A DNA stretch of 64,000 nt, from assembly GCF_035594125.1 (NCBI RefSeq), contig NC_087192.1:10057501-10121500 (forward strand). Direction: 5' to 3'. Each line of letters starts with the position of its first letter. Position 1 is the stretch's first letter. Of this stretch, positions 22,761-33,598 are shown in pieces. The position numbers and the translations under genes are program-made. The DNA comes from Scylla paramamosain (taxonomy: Eukaryota; Arthropoda; Malacostraca; Decapoda; Portunidae). The notes under the pieces were generated by a model, which was given only the letters and a program-made list of their open reading frames with translations, did no database searches and had not been told where the DNA came from.

Positions 22761-25192
22761 TACTCTGAAGTGTTACTGTATTCTGTTACATTAAATACAA
22801 TATAGGCATGTTTTTTTTTTTTTCTATACATTCTGTGCTGGTGACTGTCAATAAGATCATGTGGAAGCACAGCTAACCATGATGGTTGGCACTCTACTTC
22901 ATAAGCATATGCTGTCTTGTTATATTTGATAGGGAGATAGATTTTGACACACAGATGCCAATTTCCTTCCAATTGCAGGATATACTTTGTACAAAAACAT
23001 GCAATTCTTTAATGAAATCTAATATTAAACAAGAACTAGAGTTGATGCTGTATTTGATTCCAACAAACAATGACTTGACAGCTGGCATGATGTAATCATC
23101 ATTTAAGGGGCACCGATTTTATCCTAAATTGTCATTCAGAGAGTTCGAGGTAGACTACCAAAACTTATGCTTTTCATAGATGAGAGATGCTCACTTTCTA
23201 CTGGAAAAATTTTGTCAGCTGAAAATTCATATGCAGGTTTCATCTGATGTCTCTCAGTCATTGTATGAGTGACATTATTGAAATTTTTGGTGTTTGCTAC
23301 TAATTTCTTGAAATACTGATGCTTCCTTTCAAAGTTCATACACCATACATTCCTTAAAGGGTCAAACTTCTCCATCATTGATGGAATATGGAACATATAC
23401 TGGTGCTTTGGGATTCATTTTTCCTTACCCAAATTTTCTGTAAATTTCTGAATGTAAGACACAATGTTATCAGCCAAAAAAGGTGGTGATTCTTTTTTAA
23501 CTACAGGGCTTAAAATGTAATCCATACACTGCCTTAACATTAAATACACATCCCATGGTGCTAAATTTTTCACTCTGTCAAGATTTACTAGTTGAGGTAA
23601 CAATAGGAGCGGCTCCAGCTTTTGCGAAGCATTTCCAATAATTTTGCCAGATGTAAAGAAAGCATCAGTGAACATATTAGGTTTATTATTACTTGGTGTA
23701 CTGATCTGACTGAGGGAAGTGTTTAAGTCAGTAACTGTGATAAGTTTTTGTGAGTGAAGGGCTTTCAGTACTAAATAAACTGTGACTGGTATCACTCCTT
23801 TTAAGAAGTCATGCATTATATCTGGTGGGAAAGCATTTATCAAAGAGAAGTATTCAAGCTTAGAAAAAACACATCTGTGTTTGATGCCATAAATAGCAGC
23901 ATCTTGTGGGTCATCATCAATATACTTGATCTGGTTTGCATAGCTTGCATCTGTTCTTTTCACCAAATCTGATACTGATTTTATTTTTCTGAAATTATTG
24001 TAGTTTATTGTGCAATATCTATAAATGGAACCAGAATTAAAGTTAGTCTGAAATCCTGCAATAACATGAGAAGATAAATTATCCCCAAGTATAAGCTCAA
24101 GTACTGCTTTAACATGTACTTCCTTCCCATTGACATTCATGTCAATTCCACTGTGAAGAATTTGTAGATTTGCCAGCATGGGTTTGATATGTTGGATCAT
24201 GAATCTTAAGAAACTTGTGCCTTATTAACAAACACAAATATATCATGTTGCTTTTAATTCTATACCTAACTGGCATGTTTCCAGTGGCACAGTACACTGC
24301 TGTTAACTTGTATTTCCCACGTTTGGCTCCAATGGAGTTCCACAATTCAAATTCACCAACGTACAAGTGCAGCTTCAAATTTACACATGAATCATCCATC
24401 AAAGATGCAGCAAGTTTACCATCGCAGGTATCATACAATACATTATGTTGATGCATGCGGTGTCTGTTTTTACATACTAGTTCAAAGACATCTTGCTTTT
24501 AAGTGCAGTCTTAAGTAATTCATGAAGTGACACATAATGATATTTAGATTGGGCAACATGGCACGACAAATAGTATTCTTGTGCACCTACAAATGGGAAC
24601 ACCTTCTTTACATATTCATTAACCTTATAATTTGAGTCTAAATTTATTTTCTTGCCGAAACCTGTTTCTTTATTAAGAAGGTTAGAAAAAGTTTCTGAAT
24701 CTGCAGGAGTAGAGCCAAGTTCCAAAAGTCCATTTTTAATTGAGGCTGTGTGAGTTATGAGATGCACTGACTCAGAAATTATGGTTTCTTGAATACTGTC
24801 TGGTAAGAGATGTTTCTCTTTAATACTTAATATGAAAGTTGCAAACTTCTTAGTGAAATCATCTGAATAACTCTTGCAGTGAGTGGGATCAAAGTCACAA
24901 CTTTCTTCTTCAACATTTCCTTCTCTACATCCATCTCCACCATCTGCAGCATTAAGTTCTGAATCCATACTACTTGTTCTAACCTGACCACCATCTGTAT
25001 TAAGAAACATCTTTGCTCCATGATTCCTTGAATTATGTTTTTTTTTAAGCTGAGAACATTTCTGAAGTTTTTGTTACATCCTGGGATATGACAGAAAACT
25101 GAAAAGTTACTCTCATATTCATGGTATAATTGCAAATGTTTACAATACTGTGAAAAGCTATACTGTAGCCTTTCACAATATGGACATTTCAT
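22761..25192 (-). pseudogene. C2H2-finger and MHD-domain gene nested in SAM intron
   Basis: Starting at ATG 25192 (MKCPYCERLQ), the unit reads a C2H2 finger with HLQLYH and a second CHIPGC finger (about 25190-25040). It then has an acidic spacer, YYLSCHVAQSKYHYVSLHEL, LKLHLYVGEFELWNSIG, and VLELILGDNLSSHVIAGFQ with a YRYC motif (about 24090-24010). PPDIMHDFLKGVIPVTVYLV follows at about 23835-23775, with FERKHQYFKKLVANTKNFN at about 23340-23280 and a terminal IKYNKTAYAYEVECQPSW. This order matches a large family of uncharacterised, possibly transposon-derived genes expanded in aquatic animals. Frameshifts near 24490 (one A missing in an AAAA run), 24190, 23405 and 22930 break it. It lies wholly between the two SAM exons, on the same strand. 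A good acceptor (polypyrimidine tract, CTACAG) precedes it at 25237. Confidence 0.55.
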
Positions 25193-25418
25193 TGTGTACT
25201 GGCTGCTCAATACTATTACAGTATAACTTCTTGTATCCTGTAGAGAAAAAAAAAAACCTAAATAAGTATACAAGAAAATAATGAAGACAAAAAATTCTAA
25301 ACATGTATCAGTAAATTTTGGGCCATATTCCTCTAACCCTATAGAGGTCAGCCATTTGGCTACCTTGTTCAGTCCCCATTCACTACACATGTCCAAAATC
25401 TGTAATGGAATTGAAGAG

Positions 25419-25836
<418 letters not shown>

Positions 25837-26019
25837 CTAGGTAGTTGTTGTATTTCTAAGAAATCCAACTCCATCCTGTATCCCATTCATTAATCTATCA
25901 AGTCTACTCTTGAAGCTTCCTATCAAATCTGCAGATAAGAATATTGCAGTCATCAACTACCCTACTTGTAAACCATTTTGTTCCTTTTTCTTTATTAATA
26001 TCCGTTTCTCCAATGTCAC

Positions 26020-26795
26020 ACGCCTAGCAATTAGCATGCCGCTACTACACAAGCTATTTGTTGTGTTGGCAAATCTACAGTTTCAACCAATACCTTTAAA
26101 ATTTAACTTAACCTAACCTGACCTGACCTAACATAGCCTGACTTACTACTGATAGTGTATTGACTGAAACTGCAGTAATAACATTGTGTTTTACTGTTAC
26201 CTACATTCCATATTAAATTTCTAGTGTTGCAATATTTCCACAACATTTTACTCAAGATCAGAATCTTAACTGATATATAGTCAAACAGCTATTGAGGATG
26301 ATAGGATAATGTTCTGGTCTGGGTTATCCTTGGGGTCACTTTCTTGTTCCAAACCGAATTTTAATATATGACGCTTACTAACGAAATGATGTAGTGACAT
26401 GAGGATAATGCAGAGGCTCATTATTCTCTGATTGTATAAAAAATAGTGTATAACAGAAAAGAAACTATTGCAAGACCACAAAAACATATCTTAGGTAGTG
26501 AAGTTTTGGAAATGGAATATATAAATTAACATGTATGGTAATGTAATGGAATGTAAGTAGCTAACAGTAAAACACAACATATAACGAGCTACAAGCCCAG
26601 ACCAGAACATTGTACCTTATATAATGAAACACTGCTCCTTTGCTCAATAGCTTTTTGACAATGTATTAAGATTCTGATGTCGTATAAAATGTTGTAGCAA
26701 CATTACAAAACTGTGGTAATTTAATATGAAATTTAGATACCAAGAAGATACAACAAATATCGTACATACTGGTGGCATGCTAATCACTGGGTCTG
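26020..26795. mobile_element. Large imperfect foldback element
   Basis: Arms of about 200-300 bases face each other. AATGTTCTGGTCTGGG at about 26309-26324 pairs perfectly with CCCAGACCAGAACATT at about 26596-26611. ATCAGAATCTTAA and AAAGCTATTGAG / AACAGCTATTGAG pair farther out, then CACAACATTTTA, then CCATATTAAATT, and outermost ATTAGCATGCC at both ends. The left arm has an extra segment near 26075-26150 containing CCTAACCTGACC-type repeats. No transposase frame is visible, so it would be non-autonomous. Confidence 0.55.
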
Positions 26796-27314
26796 TGCCA
26801 CACGTGATACTAAACACCTAAACTCTGGTACCAGGACTCTTGGATAACCACACAGCACTGCAGGCACTCTCACCCTTCTATAAGGCACTTGCAGGGTGGG
26901 CGGCATGCAGACACTTCTAATTTGTCCATTTGTTGGTGCGGCACACATGCTAACTTATAGACACAAACACTGTACTCAGGGCCTGAGTGTTTCTCCATTC
27001 CCCACACAACCTCTGCCTATTTCACTAGCTTTATGATGCTGATAGCATTTCTCTAGTTAGCCATATCACAGCCCATGTTTCCTGGCACAGCATGGGCACC
27101 CAGAGACCACAGGAGGGCACTTACAGGGAGAACTGGGTCGATGTACGATGAAATAAGTCTTAACAGGGAACTGAGCACGACCACATGGGCAGCTTTTAAA
27201 CTGTGGTTTTGGCAGCAGTCTTTCCTTTCTTCATAGCAAGGCTGACAGACGCGCAGTGTCAGTCAGTGTCACGACGCACAAACATGAAAAGGTTGACACA
27301 AACACGAAAAGGAA

Positions 27315-27316
<2 letters not shown>
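26796..27316. other. Unassigned spacer
   Basis: Unique-looking sequence without a supported frame. ACACAAACACGAAAAGG near 27298 is a near-repeat of GCACAAACATGAAAAGG just before it. No known element found. Confidence 0.4.

Positions 27317-27397
<81 letters not shown>
27317..27397. repeat. (TA)40 array
   Basis: Perfect TA array with unique flanks. Confidence 0.95.
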
Positions 27398-27400
<3 letters not shown>

Positions 27401-27634
27401 GCCACACACTGAAAGTCCAGCACCAGCAGATACCTGGCAGCCATGGAAAACATGACAAATTCCACCAGCTCGTATCCTATTTTATTCAAGAGCTGTTTCT
27501 TTATTTTTGAAAGAAATTTATGAAAATTTGTGGCATCATCAATTTGTATGGCATAATTATGATGCAAAGCCTGTTTTACAAAGAAAAGAAAACCAATATA
27601 AGTGATGCATTGAAAGTTAATGAAGAAATGGAAG

Positions 27635-27780
27635 GGTAATTTACAAAGGGTAAATTATAAACAAGATTTACCCTTATAAAATGAGTTAGGTATGGGGGAA
27701 GGTAAATTATACACCCAATTTACCTATTTGACCAAGTTTACCTTGAGCTCATCCAGAGTTGCCTTTATCTTACCCAATAT
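27635..27780. repeat. Second GGGTAAA/TTTACCC cluster
   Basis: Contains GAAGGGTAATTTAC, AAAGGGTAAATTAT, GATTTACCCTTAT, AAGGTAAATTATACACCC and AATTTACCTATTTG within 140 bases, in both orientations. It stands next to an inverted copy of the unit found beside the first cluster (17.5-18.2 kb), so the order is mirrored. Confidence 0.6.
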
Positions 27781-27819
27781 TTTTACAGTGCACTAAAATC
27801 TTCTCCCTCTGCCTATGTC

Positions 27820-27950
27820 AAGTCCTACCACCATGTTTTATGTTTAAAATATTCTGTAGACAATGGAGCATTAGTAATTTGTCAATAAAACGACATAACG
27901 ATGTTAATAATGCGTAAAATACATAACATGGAGGTAGGACTTGACACTTG
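27820..27950 (-). repeat. Inverted relative of the 17.69-kb unit, with TIRs
   Basis: GTCAAGTCCTACCACCATGTT at the left faces AACATGGAGGTAGGACTTGAC at the right, giving terminal inverted repeats of about 25 bases around an about 80-base core. The reverse complement of the core (TTATTGACAAATTACTAATGCT) matches 17750-17775. About 130 bases long and non-coding, it fits a MITE. 27951-28309 shows only a 23-bp direct duplication (28108-28153). Confidence 0.6.
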
Positions 27951-28107
27951 CATTGGCAGCCAACCACAGTCTTGCCTATTCCAGCAACCTGTTTCACAAG
28001 CTAAATTATGACCACTGATGCAGAAGCATGTGAATGAAATCCTGTCTCTTTTATCTTATATCTTGCAATGTACACATAATGATTAGTCATGTTTGGATTT
28101 ATTTCTC

Positions 28108-28153
28108 TATAAATTGTACATTTTGAGGAGTATAAATTGTACATTTTGAGGAG
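28108..28153. repeat. 23-bp tandem duplication
   Basis: TATAAATTGTACATTTTGAG plus GAG occurs twice in a row without a spacer. Confidence 0.85.
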
Positions 28154-28309
28154 TCACTCACCATAATTCTTGCTACTATTTCTTATCCTTCTGTATTCAG
28201 TGCTATGGGTTCATTTTCAGTGCAATACTTCACCACTCTAGATGTTTATTGTGTTTGAATCCATTACTAATCTCACAGCATATATTAAAGGGTCATCTCT
28301 CAACACTGA

Positions 28310-28671
28310 CCTATCAGAGCACATTTTTTTTAACTTGTGTTGTTTGTATTTGACTAACTTTTGCAAAAAAGGGTAACATGATTCTATGAAACAAAATTAA
28401 TTAAATGTTGCTTTTCACACTCATAATAGTTCCTTAATACACCAATTACATAATTTTACAATAAGTTTTAGGTCAGTGCTGAACCATGATTTACAGCTGT
28501 AAAGTATTGATGACATCAGAACAGCATCAAATACACATTTTTTTTACAATGTAAGGGACGTCATCATTTTCTTTATAAAAGGAGACGAACTTAAGCACAT
28601 GGGGCATCTTGACAAAAGCATTTACTTTGACAGTGGAAGACAGGGGGCCAGCTGCAGTGAACGGAGATCCC

Positions 28672-28761
<90 letters not shown>

Positions 28762-28870
28762 TTGTCACATCTCTCTACTGATAAATTGCCCACACACAAT
28801 ACCTCTACATCTCCTTCCTGCCCATTCAATACAAGAAATTTTGTCTTGGACATGAATTAACATCCCGTAT
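28310..28870 (-). mobile_element. LINE-A RT thumb fragment split by a TA array
   Basis: The minus strand reads SKTKFLVLNGQEGD, NLSVERCDKY, then the TA array, then LGSPFTAAGPL, VKMPHVLKFVSFYKENDD and VPYIVKK. A shifted SILYSC, SWFSTDLK and LVKYKQHK-like C-terminal stretch follows down to 28310. The same region of the larger copy reads VERCAQYVYLGSPFTADG, so the two are family members and the TA array lies exactly where Tyr-X-Tyr is encoded. Truncated at both ends and dead. Confidence 0.75.
28674..28760. repeat. (TA)43 array inside LINE-A coding sequence
   Basis: Perfect TA array replacing the few bases that encode Y-I-Y in the RT thumb. On the minus strand the frame stays open through it as alternating Tyr and Ile. 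Confidence 0.95.
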
Positions 28871-29018
28871 TCTCTACAATACTCCTGAAGAATTTTGATT
28901 TTCTATATCATATGATGTATTGAAAGACACAATGTCAGGACAAACCTAAAACTGCTTGTGGAGTCACACTCACGCACTTCAAGAGTAACAAGTTACTGGG
29001 CTACTCATGCCCTCTTGA

Positions 29019-29801
29019 ACAATATCTAGATCTGCCCAGATCACGTCCTGCACGTCAGCACCTGTGGGAGGGTCGTGCCCCACCGTCACCTTACCTAGTA
29101 AGGCGACGGAGGAGCAGTGGTCGGTTGTGTGCAGGGGAGCCAAGAGGGTGAAGGTGCTCAGGGCACCTTCCGTGGAGACGAAGAATCCCTTCAATGTGCT
29201 GGAGGAGGGGAAGGAGAAGGAGGTGGACAGGGCTGGAGGAGGCAAGAAGGAGGGGGCAGATGCAGTTACCCTGCCCCAAGGTAGAGTGCTTGTGTTTGGT
29301 GATAGTCAGGTTAGGCACTTAGATAGTGCGTTCTGTGCTAGGGATAGGAAGCGTAGGTCGAGGGTGTGTTTGCCGGGGGCCGGGATAGGGAAGGTAGCTG
29401 ATAGGCTAGACACGTGCTTGGAAAAAGATGGGACCAAGCCCATTGTTTTTCTCAGTGCGGGAGGGAATGACCTTGGCAAGGTCAGGAGTGAGGAGCTTAT
29501 CAGGAGGTTTCGACAGGCTTTGGACAGGATTAGGGAGAAGGGAGGGATCCCCGTGGTATGTGGTGTCTTGCCGAGGAGGGGAGTTGGTGCTGAGTGGCTG
29601 TCCAGGGCTATTACAGTGAATCGCAGGCTCGCGAATCATTGTAGGAGTAATGGATGGACGTTCATCGACAACTGGGACCTTTTCTATGGCAGGGACACCT
29701 TGTACGCCAGGGATGGAGTGCATTTGTCACGCCAGGGTGTTCGTGTTTTGGCCGAAACACTCGAGCGGGAGGTAACTGCACTCCAGCACTTTTTTCGTTA
29801 G
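29019..29801 (+). CDS. CR1 ORF1, SGNH/GDSL esterase domain (5'-partial)
   Basis: An open frame of 260 codons follows a stop at 29016. It has no ATG, so the N-terminus is missing. The esterase fold shows block I RVLVFGDSQVRHLD (catalytic Ser in GDS), block III GGNDLGK (Asn), and block V YARDGVHLSRQG (Asp and His of DGVH), ending EREVTALQHFF. ORF1 esterases occur in CR1 and related LINEs and probably act on lipids or membranes during the replication cycle. ORF2 starts 76 bases after the stop. The GTG at 29064 is not a plausible start. The catalytic residues are intact, so the loss is by truncation only. Confidence 0.85.
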   Translation, partial: TISRSAQITSCTSAPVGGSCPTVTLPSKATEEQWSVVCRGAKRVKVLRAPSVETKNPFNVLEEGKEKEVDRAGGGKKEGADAVTLPQGRVLVFGDSQVRHLDSAFCARDRKRRSRVCLPGAGIGKVADRLDTCLEKDGTKPIVFLSAGGNDLGKVRSEELIRRFRQALDRIREKGGIPVVCGVLPRRGVGAEWLSRAITVNRRLANHCRSNGWTFIDNWDLFYGRDTLYARDGVHLSRQGVRVLAETLEREVTALQHFFR

Positions 29802-29877
29802 TCGGGAGGGAAGAAGGGGTAGTGAGGAGAAGGCAAGGGGCAAATTAGTTAAATCTAGAAAGGAAGCTAGCTTAGGG

Positions 29878-32800
29878 ATGGTGAGAAATAGCTTAAGTGT
29901 TTACTACACAAATTGTAGAAGTATTCTGAATAAAATAGACTTGCTTAGAGGAATAGCGAGTGTAGAGAAATTTGATATCATCGCTTTAACTGAAACTTGG
30001 TTAGATATGTCAGGAAAAGTATTTAATCCAGAGGTTAAGATAGATGGGTATACAATGTTCTATAAAGATAGAGAAAACAGGAGAGGAGGAGGTGTCGCGT
30101 TATACGTTAGGGACACATTACAGTGCTGTATGAACAATAGAATTAAAACAGATAACAAAGCAGAGTCGATATGGGTAGATATTAAGGAAGGATCGCAGTC
30201 AGTAGTACTAGGGGTAGTTTACAGACCACCGACCAGTACAGAGGAAAATAACACCTCACTGTGGCAGGAATTAAATAGAGCAGGCAGGTACAGTCAGGTA
30301 TGTGTGGTAGGAGATTTTAATTTTAGGAATATCGACTGGAGTCTGATTGTGGGTAACAAGGAAGCAGAGGAATTCCTTAAGGTAATTCAGGATAATTTTT
30401 TAAAACAGGTAGTCGTAGAACCCACAAGGGGGAATAATATTCTAGATTTAATTCTTACTAACAGGGAGGAAGCAGTCACGCAGGTAGAGGTTGGAGGACA
30501 GCTAGGTAACAGTGACCATAGGGAAATTAGGTACAATCTAGAATGGGAAGAAACTGTTAGAAATAAAAACACTAGTAAAATACCTGACTTTAGGAGAGCA
30601 GATTTTGAAGAATTAAAAAGGTACCTCCAAGGAGTGGACTGGCAAAGGATGCAGGGTGAGGTCAGGTCAGGGACGGAGTTCAGAGAGATAAGGCAGGATG
30701 AGGGAGGTGAGGTGAGGCTCCAGAAGGGAGGAGGAAAGAGGAAGGGGGGAGATAGGTGTGAGTATGTTGGAATGTCAGGTCATGGTGAAATGAGAGAGGT
30801 AAGGTCGAGGCGAGTTGATGAGGGAGGGGAGAGGATGGTAGGGAACGAGATGAGGGGTTTAGGTGAAGTAAATGTAGATGAATTGTATAAATATTTCGTA
30901 GATAAAGTTCATACAGGTCAATTAGCAAATATCCCATATAAAACAATAAGATCACAAAAAAATGACCCTAAATGGATGACTGCTAGGTTAAAGCATTATA
31001 TAGGGCGTAAGAGAAGTGTATATAAGAGATTAAAGGCAGGTGAGGAAGTTTTAAGGACACAGTATAATGAATTAGTTAGAACAGTCAGGAAGTTAACGAG
31101 GAAAGCTAAGGACAATTATGAATTAAAGGTAGCCAGCCAGGCGAAGACGGACCCCAAGGGATTTTATCAGGTATACAAGACGAAAAATAAGGATACTGTA
31201 GGTCCATTAAAGGCAGCAGATGGGGAGCTGGTTAGTTCTGGGGAGGAGATTAGTAAACTTCTGAATGATTATTTTTTAACTGTCTTCACTCAGGAAAACA
31301 TGCAGGATATGCCAGATAGTGAACAGGTGTTTAGAGCAGATGAGTATGAGAAGCTGACGGATATTTCCATAACTAGGGAGATAGTGGAGCAGGAGATAGA
31401 TAGGCTAAAAAAGTTCAAGTCACCAGGACCTGATGAAATATATCCCAGAGTACTGAAGGAATGTAAAAAGATTATTAGTGAGCCGTTAGTTTCTGTCTTT
31501 AGGAAATCACTGGAGTCGGGTGAGGTACCAGTAATGTGGAGGCAGGCTAATGTAGTACCCATCTTTAAGAAAGGGGATAAAACTTTAGCGTCTAATTATA
31601 GACCTGTCAGCTTAACTTCAGTTGTAGGTAAAATGTTAGAGTCAATAATAGCCAGGAACATTAGGGAACATTTAGACAAACATAACTTGATAAATCAGTC
31701 ACAGCATGGCTTCACGAAGGGGAAGTCTTGCCTGACAAACTTGTTAAGTTTTTACAGTAAGGTGTACGAGGCAGTAGATAATGGTGATAGTTATGATATC
31801 TTATATCTGGACTTTAGTAAAGCATTCGACAAGGTGCCCCATCAAAGGCTCCTGAGAAAGGTTAGGGCGCACGGGATAGATGGGAAGGTGTTAGGTTGGA
31901 TAGGGTCATGGCTTGGTAACAGGCGACAGAGAGTGCTAATAAACGGCTCGAAATCCGAGTGGGGTCATGTCATTAGTGGGGTGCCACAGGGATCAGTATT
32001 AGGGCCATTATTATTTTTAATATATATTAATGACTTGGATAGTGGAATTAGTAGCGATGTTAGTAAATTTGCGGATGACACAAAGATAGGTAGATTAATT
32101 AGGTCAGAAGCGGATGCCATCGCCTTGCAGACAGACTTAGATAGAATGAATGAATGGACGGATAGATGGCAAATGCAATTTAATATCAATAAATGCAAAG
32201 TGCTTAGCGTAGGTAGAGGAAACCCACACAATAGGTACACATTAAACACCCAAACTCTGGTAGGTACAGGGTACGAGAAAGATTTAGGAGTTATAGTTAG
32301 CTCTGAACTCCGTCTAGGGAAACAATGCATAGAAGCCAGAAACAAGGCAAATAGGGTACTAGGATTCATTTTTAGGAGTGTTAAAAGTAGAAGGCCGGAA
32401 GTAATATTAAAGTTATACTTGGCGCTGGTCAGACCTCATCTAGACTACGCTGTGCAGTTCTGGTCCCCACATTACAGGAAAGATATAGGTCTATTAGAAT
32501 CAGTACAGAGGAGAATGACTAAAAGGATCCAGGGGATGAGGAGTATTCCTTACGAAGCGAGGTTGAAGCGGTTAAATTTACATTCTCTAGAGAGACGTAG
32601 GTTAAGAGGGGACCTGATAGAAGTCTTTAAGTGGTATAGGGGTTATAACAAGGGAGATGTAAGCAAAATTCTTAGGATCAGCAACCAAGGTAGAACAAGA
32701 AATAACGGGTTCAAGCTTGAAAAATTTAGGTTTAGGAAGGAGATAGGAAAAAATTGGTTCTCAAATAGAGTGGTAGATGAGTGGAACGGACTCAGTAATC

Positions 32801-32880
32801 ATGTAGTTAGTGCCAGGACACTAGAGAGCTTTAAGAGAAGATTAGACAAGTTTATGGATGGGGATAACAGATGGAAATAG
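29878..32880 (+). CDS. CR1 ORF2, endonuclease-reverse transcriptase, intact
   Basis: A single 1000-residue frame from an ATG. Endonuclease, residues 5-220: NCRS (12-15), LTETW with catalytic Glu39, GGGVALYVR (70-78), VVYRPP (113-118), GDFNFRNIDW with Asp146, ILDLILTN (188-195) and SDHREIRY (212-219). A Gly/Arg/Glu-rich linker spans about 258-330. Reverse transcriptase, 510-830: KSPGPDEIYPRVLK, VVPIFKKGDK, NYRPVSLTS, LYLDFSKAFDKVPH (Asp645), [13 protein letters not shown] (701-713) and KFADDTKIG (FADD at 731-734), then a thumb and C-terminal region with LKLYLALVRPHLDYAVQFWSP. All catalytic residues are present, so the protein could be active if transcribed, but the element lacks its 5' end. 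Makes cDNA at a nicked target. Confidence 0.95.
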   Translation: MVRNSLSVYYTNCRSILNKIDLLRGIASVEKFDIIALTETWLDMSGKVFNPEVKIDGYTMFYKDRENRRGGGVALYVRDTLQCCMNNRIKTDNKAESIWVDIKEGSQSVVLGVVYRPPTSTEENNTSLWQELNRAGRYSQVCVVGDFNFRNIDWSLIVGNKEAEEFLKVIQDNFLKQVVVEPTRGNNILDLILTNREEAVTQVEVGGQLGNSDHREIRYNLEWEETVRNKNTSKIPDFRRADFEELKRYLQGVDWQRMQGEVRSGTEFREIRQDEGGEVRLQKGGGKRKGGDRCEYVGMSGHGEMREVRSRRVDEGGERMVGNEMRGLGEVNVDELYKYFVDKVHTGQLANIPYKTIRSQKNDPKWMTARLKHYIGRKRSVYKRLKAGEEVLRTQYNELVRTVRKLTRKAKDNYELKVASQAKTDPKGFYQVYKTKNKDTVGPLKAADGELVSSGEEISKLLNDYFLTVFTQENMQDMPDSEQVFRADEYEKLTDISITREIVEQEIDRLKKFKSPGPDEIYPRVLKECKKIISEPLVSVFRKSLESGEVPVMWRQANVVPIFKKGDKTLASNYRPVSLTSVVGKMLESIIARNIREHLDKHNLINQSQHGFTKGKSCLTNLLSFYSKVYEAVDNGDSYDILYLDFSKAFDKVPHQRLLRKVRAHGIDGKVLGWIGSWLGNRRQRVLINGSKSEWGHVISGVPQGSVLGPLLFLIYINDLDSGISSDVSKFADDTKIGRLIRSEADAIALQTDLDRMNEWTDRWQMQFNINKCKVLSVGRGNPHNRYTLNTQTLVGTGYEKDLGVIVSSELRLGKQCIEARNKANRVLGFIFRSVKSRRPEVILKLYLALVRPHLDYAVQFWSPHYRKDIGLLESVQRRMTKRIQGMRSIPYEARLKRLNLHSLERRRLRGDLIEVFKWYRGYNKGDVSKILRISNQGRTRNNGFKLEKFRFRKEIGKNWFSNRVVDEWNGLSNHVVSARTLESFKRRLDKFMDGDNRWK

Positions 32881-32966
32881 GTAGGAGTGTTTCATACAGG
32901 GACTGCCACGTGTAAGCCTGGTCGCTTCTTGCAGCTTCCCTTATTTCTTATGTTCTTATGTTCTTA

Positions 32967-33555
<589 letters not shown>

Positions 33556-33596
33556 TACCACTATTTCTCTGCTCTCTATTCTCACTGCATATAGCA

Positions 33597-33598
<2 letters not shown>

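Larger units (their letters stand above)
19074..25399 (-). pseudogene. SAM-domain (SAMD3-like) multi-exon gene, damaged
   Basis: Minus-strand exons with intact splice signals: 25399-25303 (SAM first half, KVAKWLTSIGLEEYGPKF), 22358-22084 (SAM second half, LTEHIGELLVPIIGHKIVLL, then an acidic linker and WHDLHDYKY), 21948-21816 (LPVLPPYVRTLLQT), 21637-21565 (MVSRKGFSSILNALFKDYPY), 21465-21283, 20922-20722, 20546-20372, 19610-19554 (MIPSLFREDEEMVIVDS) and 19239-19074 (DFQVFINGEPIL, FHCFWVFGFQYP). The two SAM exons join in phase (T plus AT). The layout resembles SAMD3-like proteins, whose function is poorly known. Damage includes an in-frame TGA in the second SAM exon, a stop or shift in 21465-21283, and frame conflicts at 21948 and 19239. 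No promoter or first exon is visible upstream of 25399. Confidence 0.55.
29010..32966 (+). mobile_element. CR1-clade LINE, 5'-truncated, ORF2 intact
   Basis: Contains the 3' two thirds of an esterase-type ORF1, a 76-base spacer, a full ORF2 and a short 3' end that finishes in repeats of the octamer TTCTTATG (about 32940-32966). Short terminal octamer repeats without poly(A) are a CR1 trait. The copy starts inside ORF1 (no ATG), consistent with incomplete reverse transcription. Relatives here: 10956-11526, 35955-36293, 42863-45768, 50485-50624 and 63125-63480. Confidence 0.9.

Noticed and set aside
29064..29801. GTG start for CR1 ORF1
   Set aside because: A GTG start is not expected in an animal gene, and the frame is open back to 29019. 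The copy is 5'-truncated.
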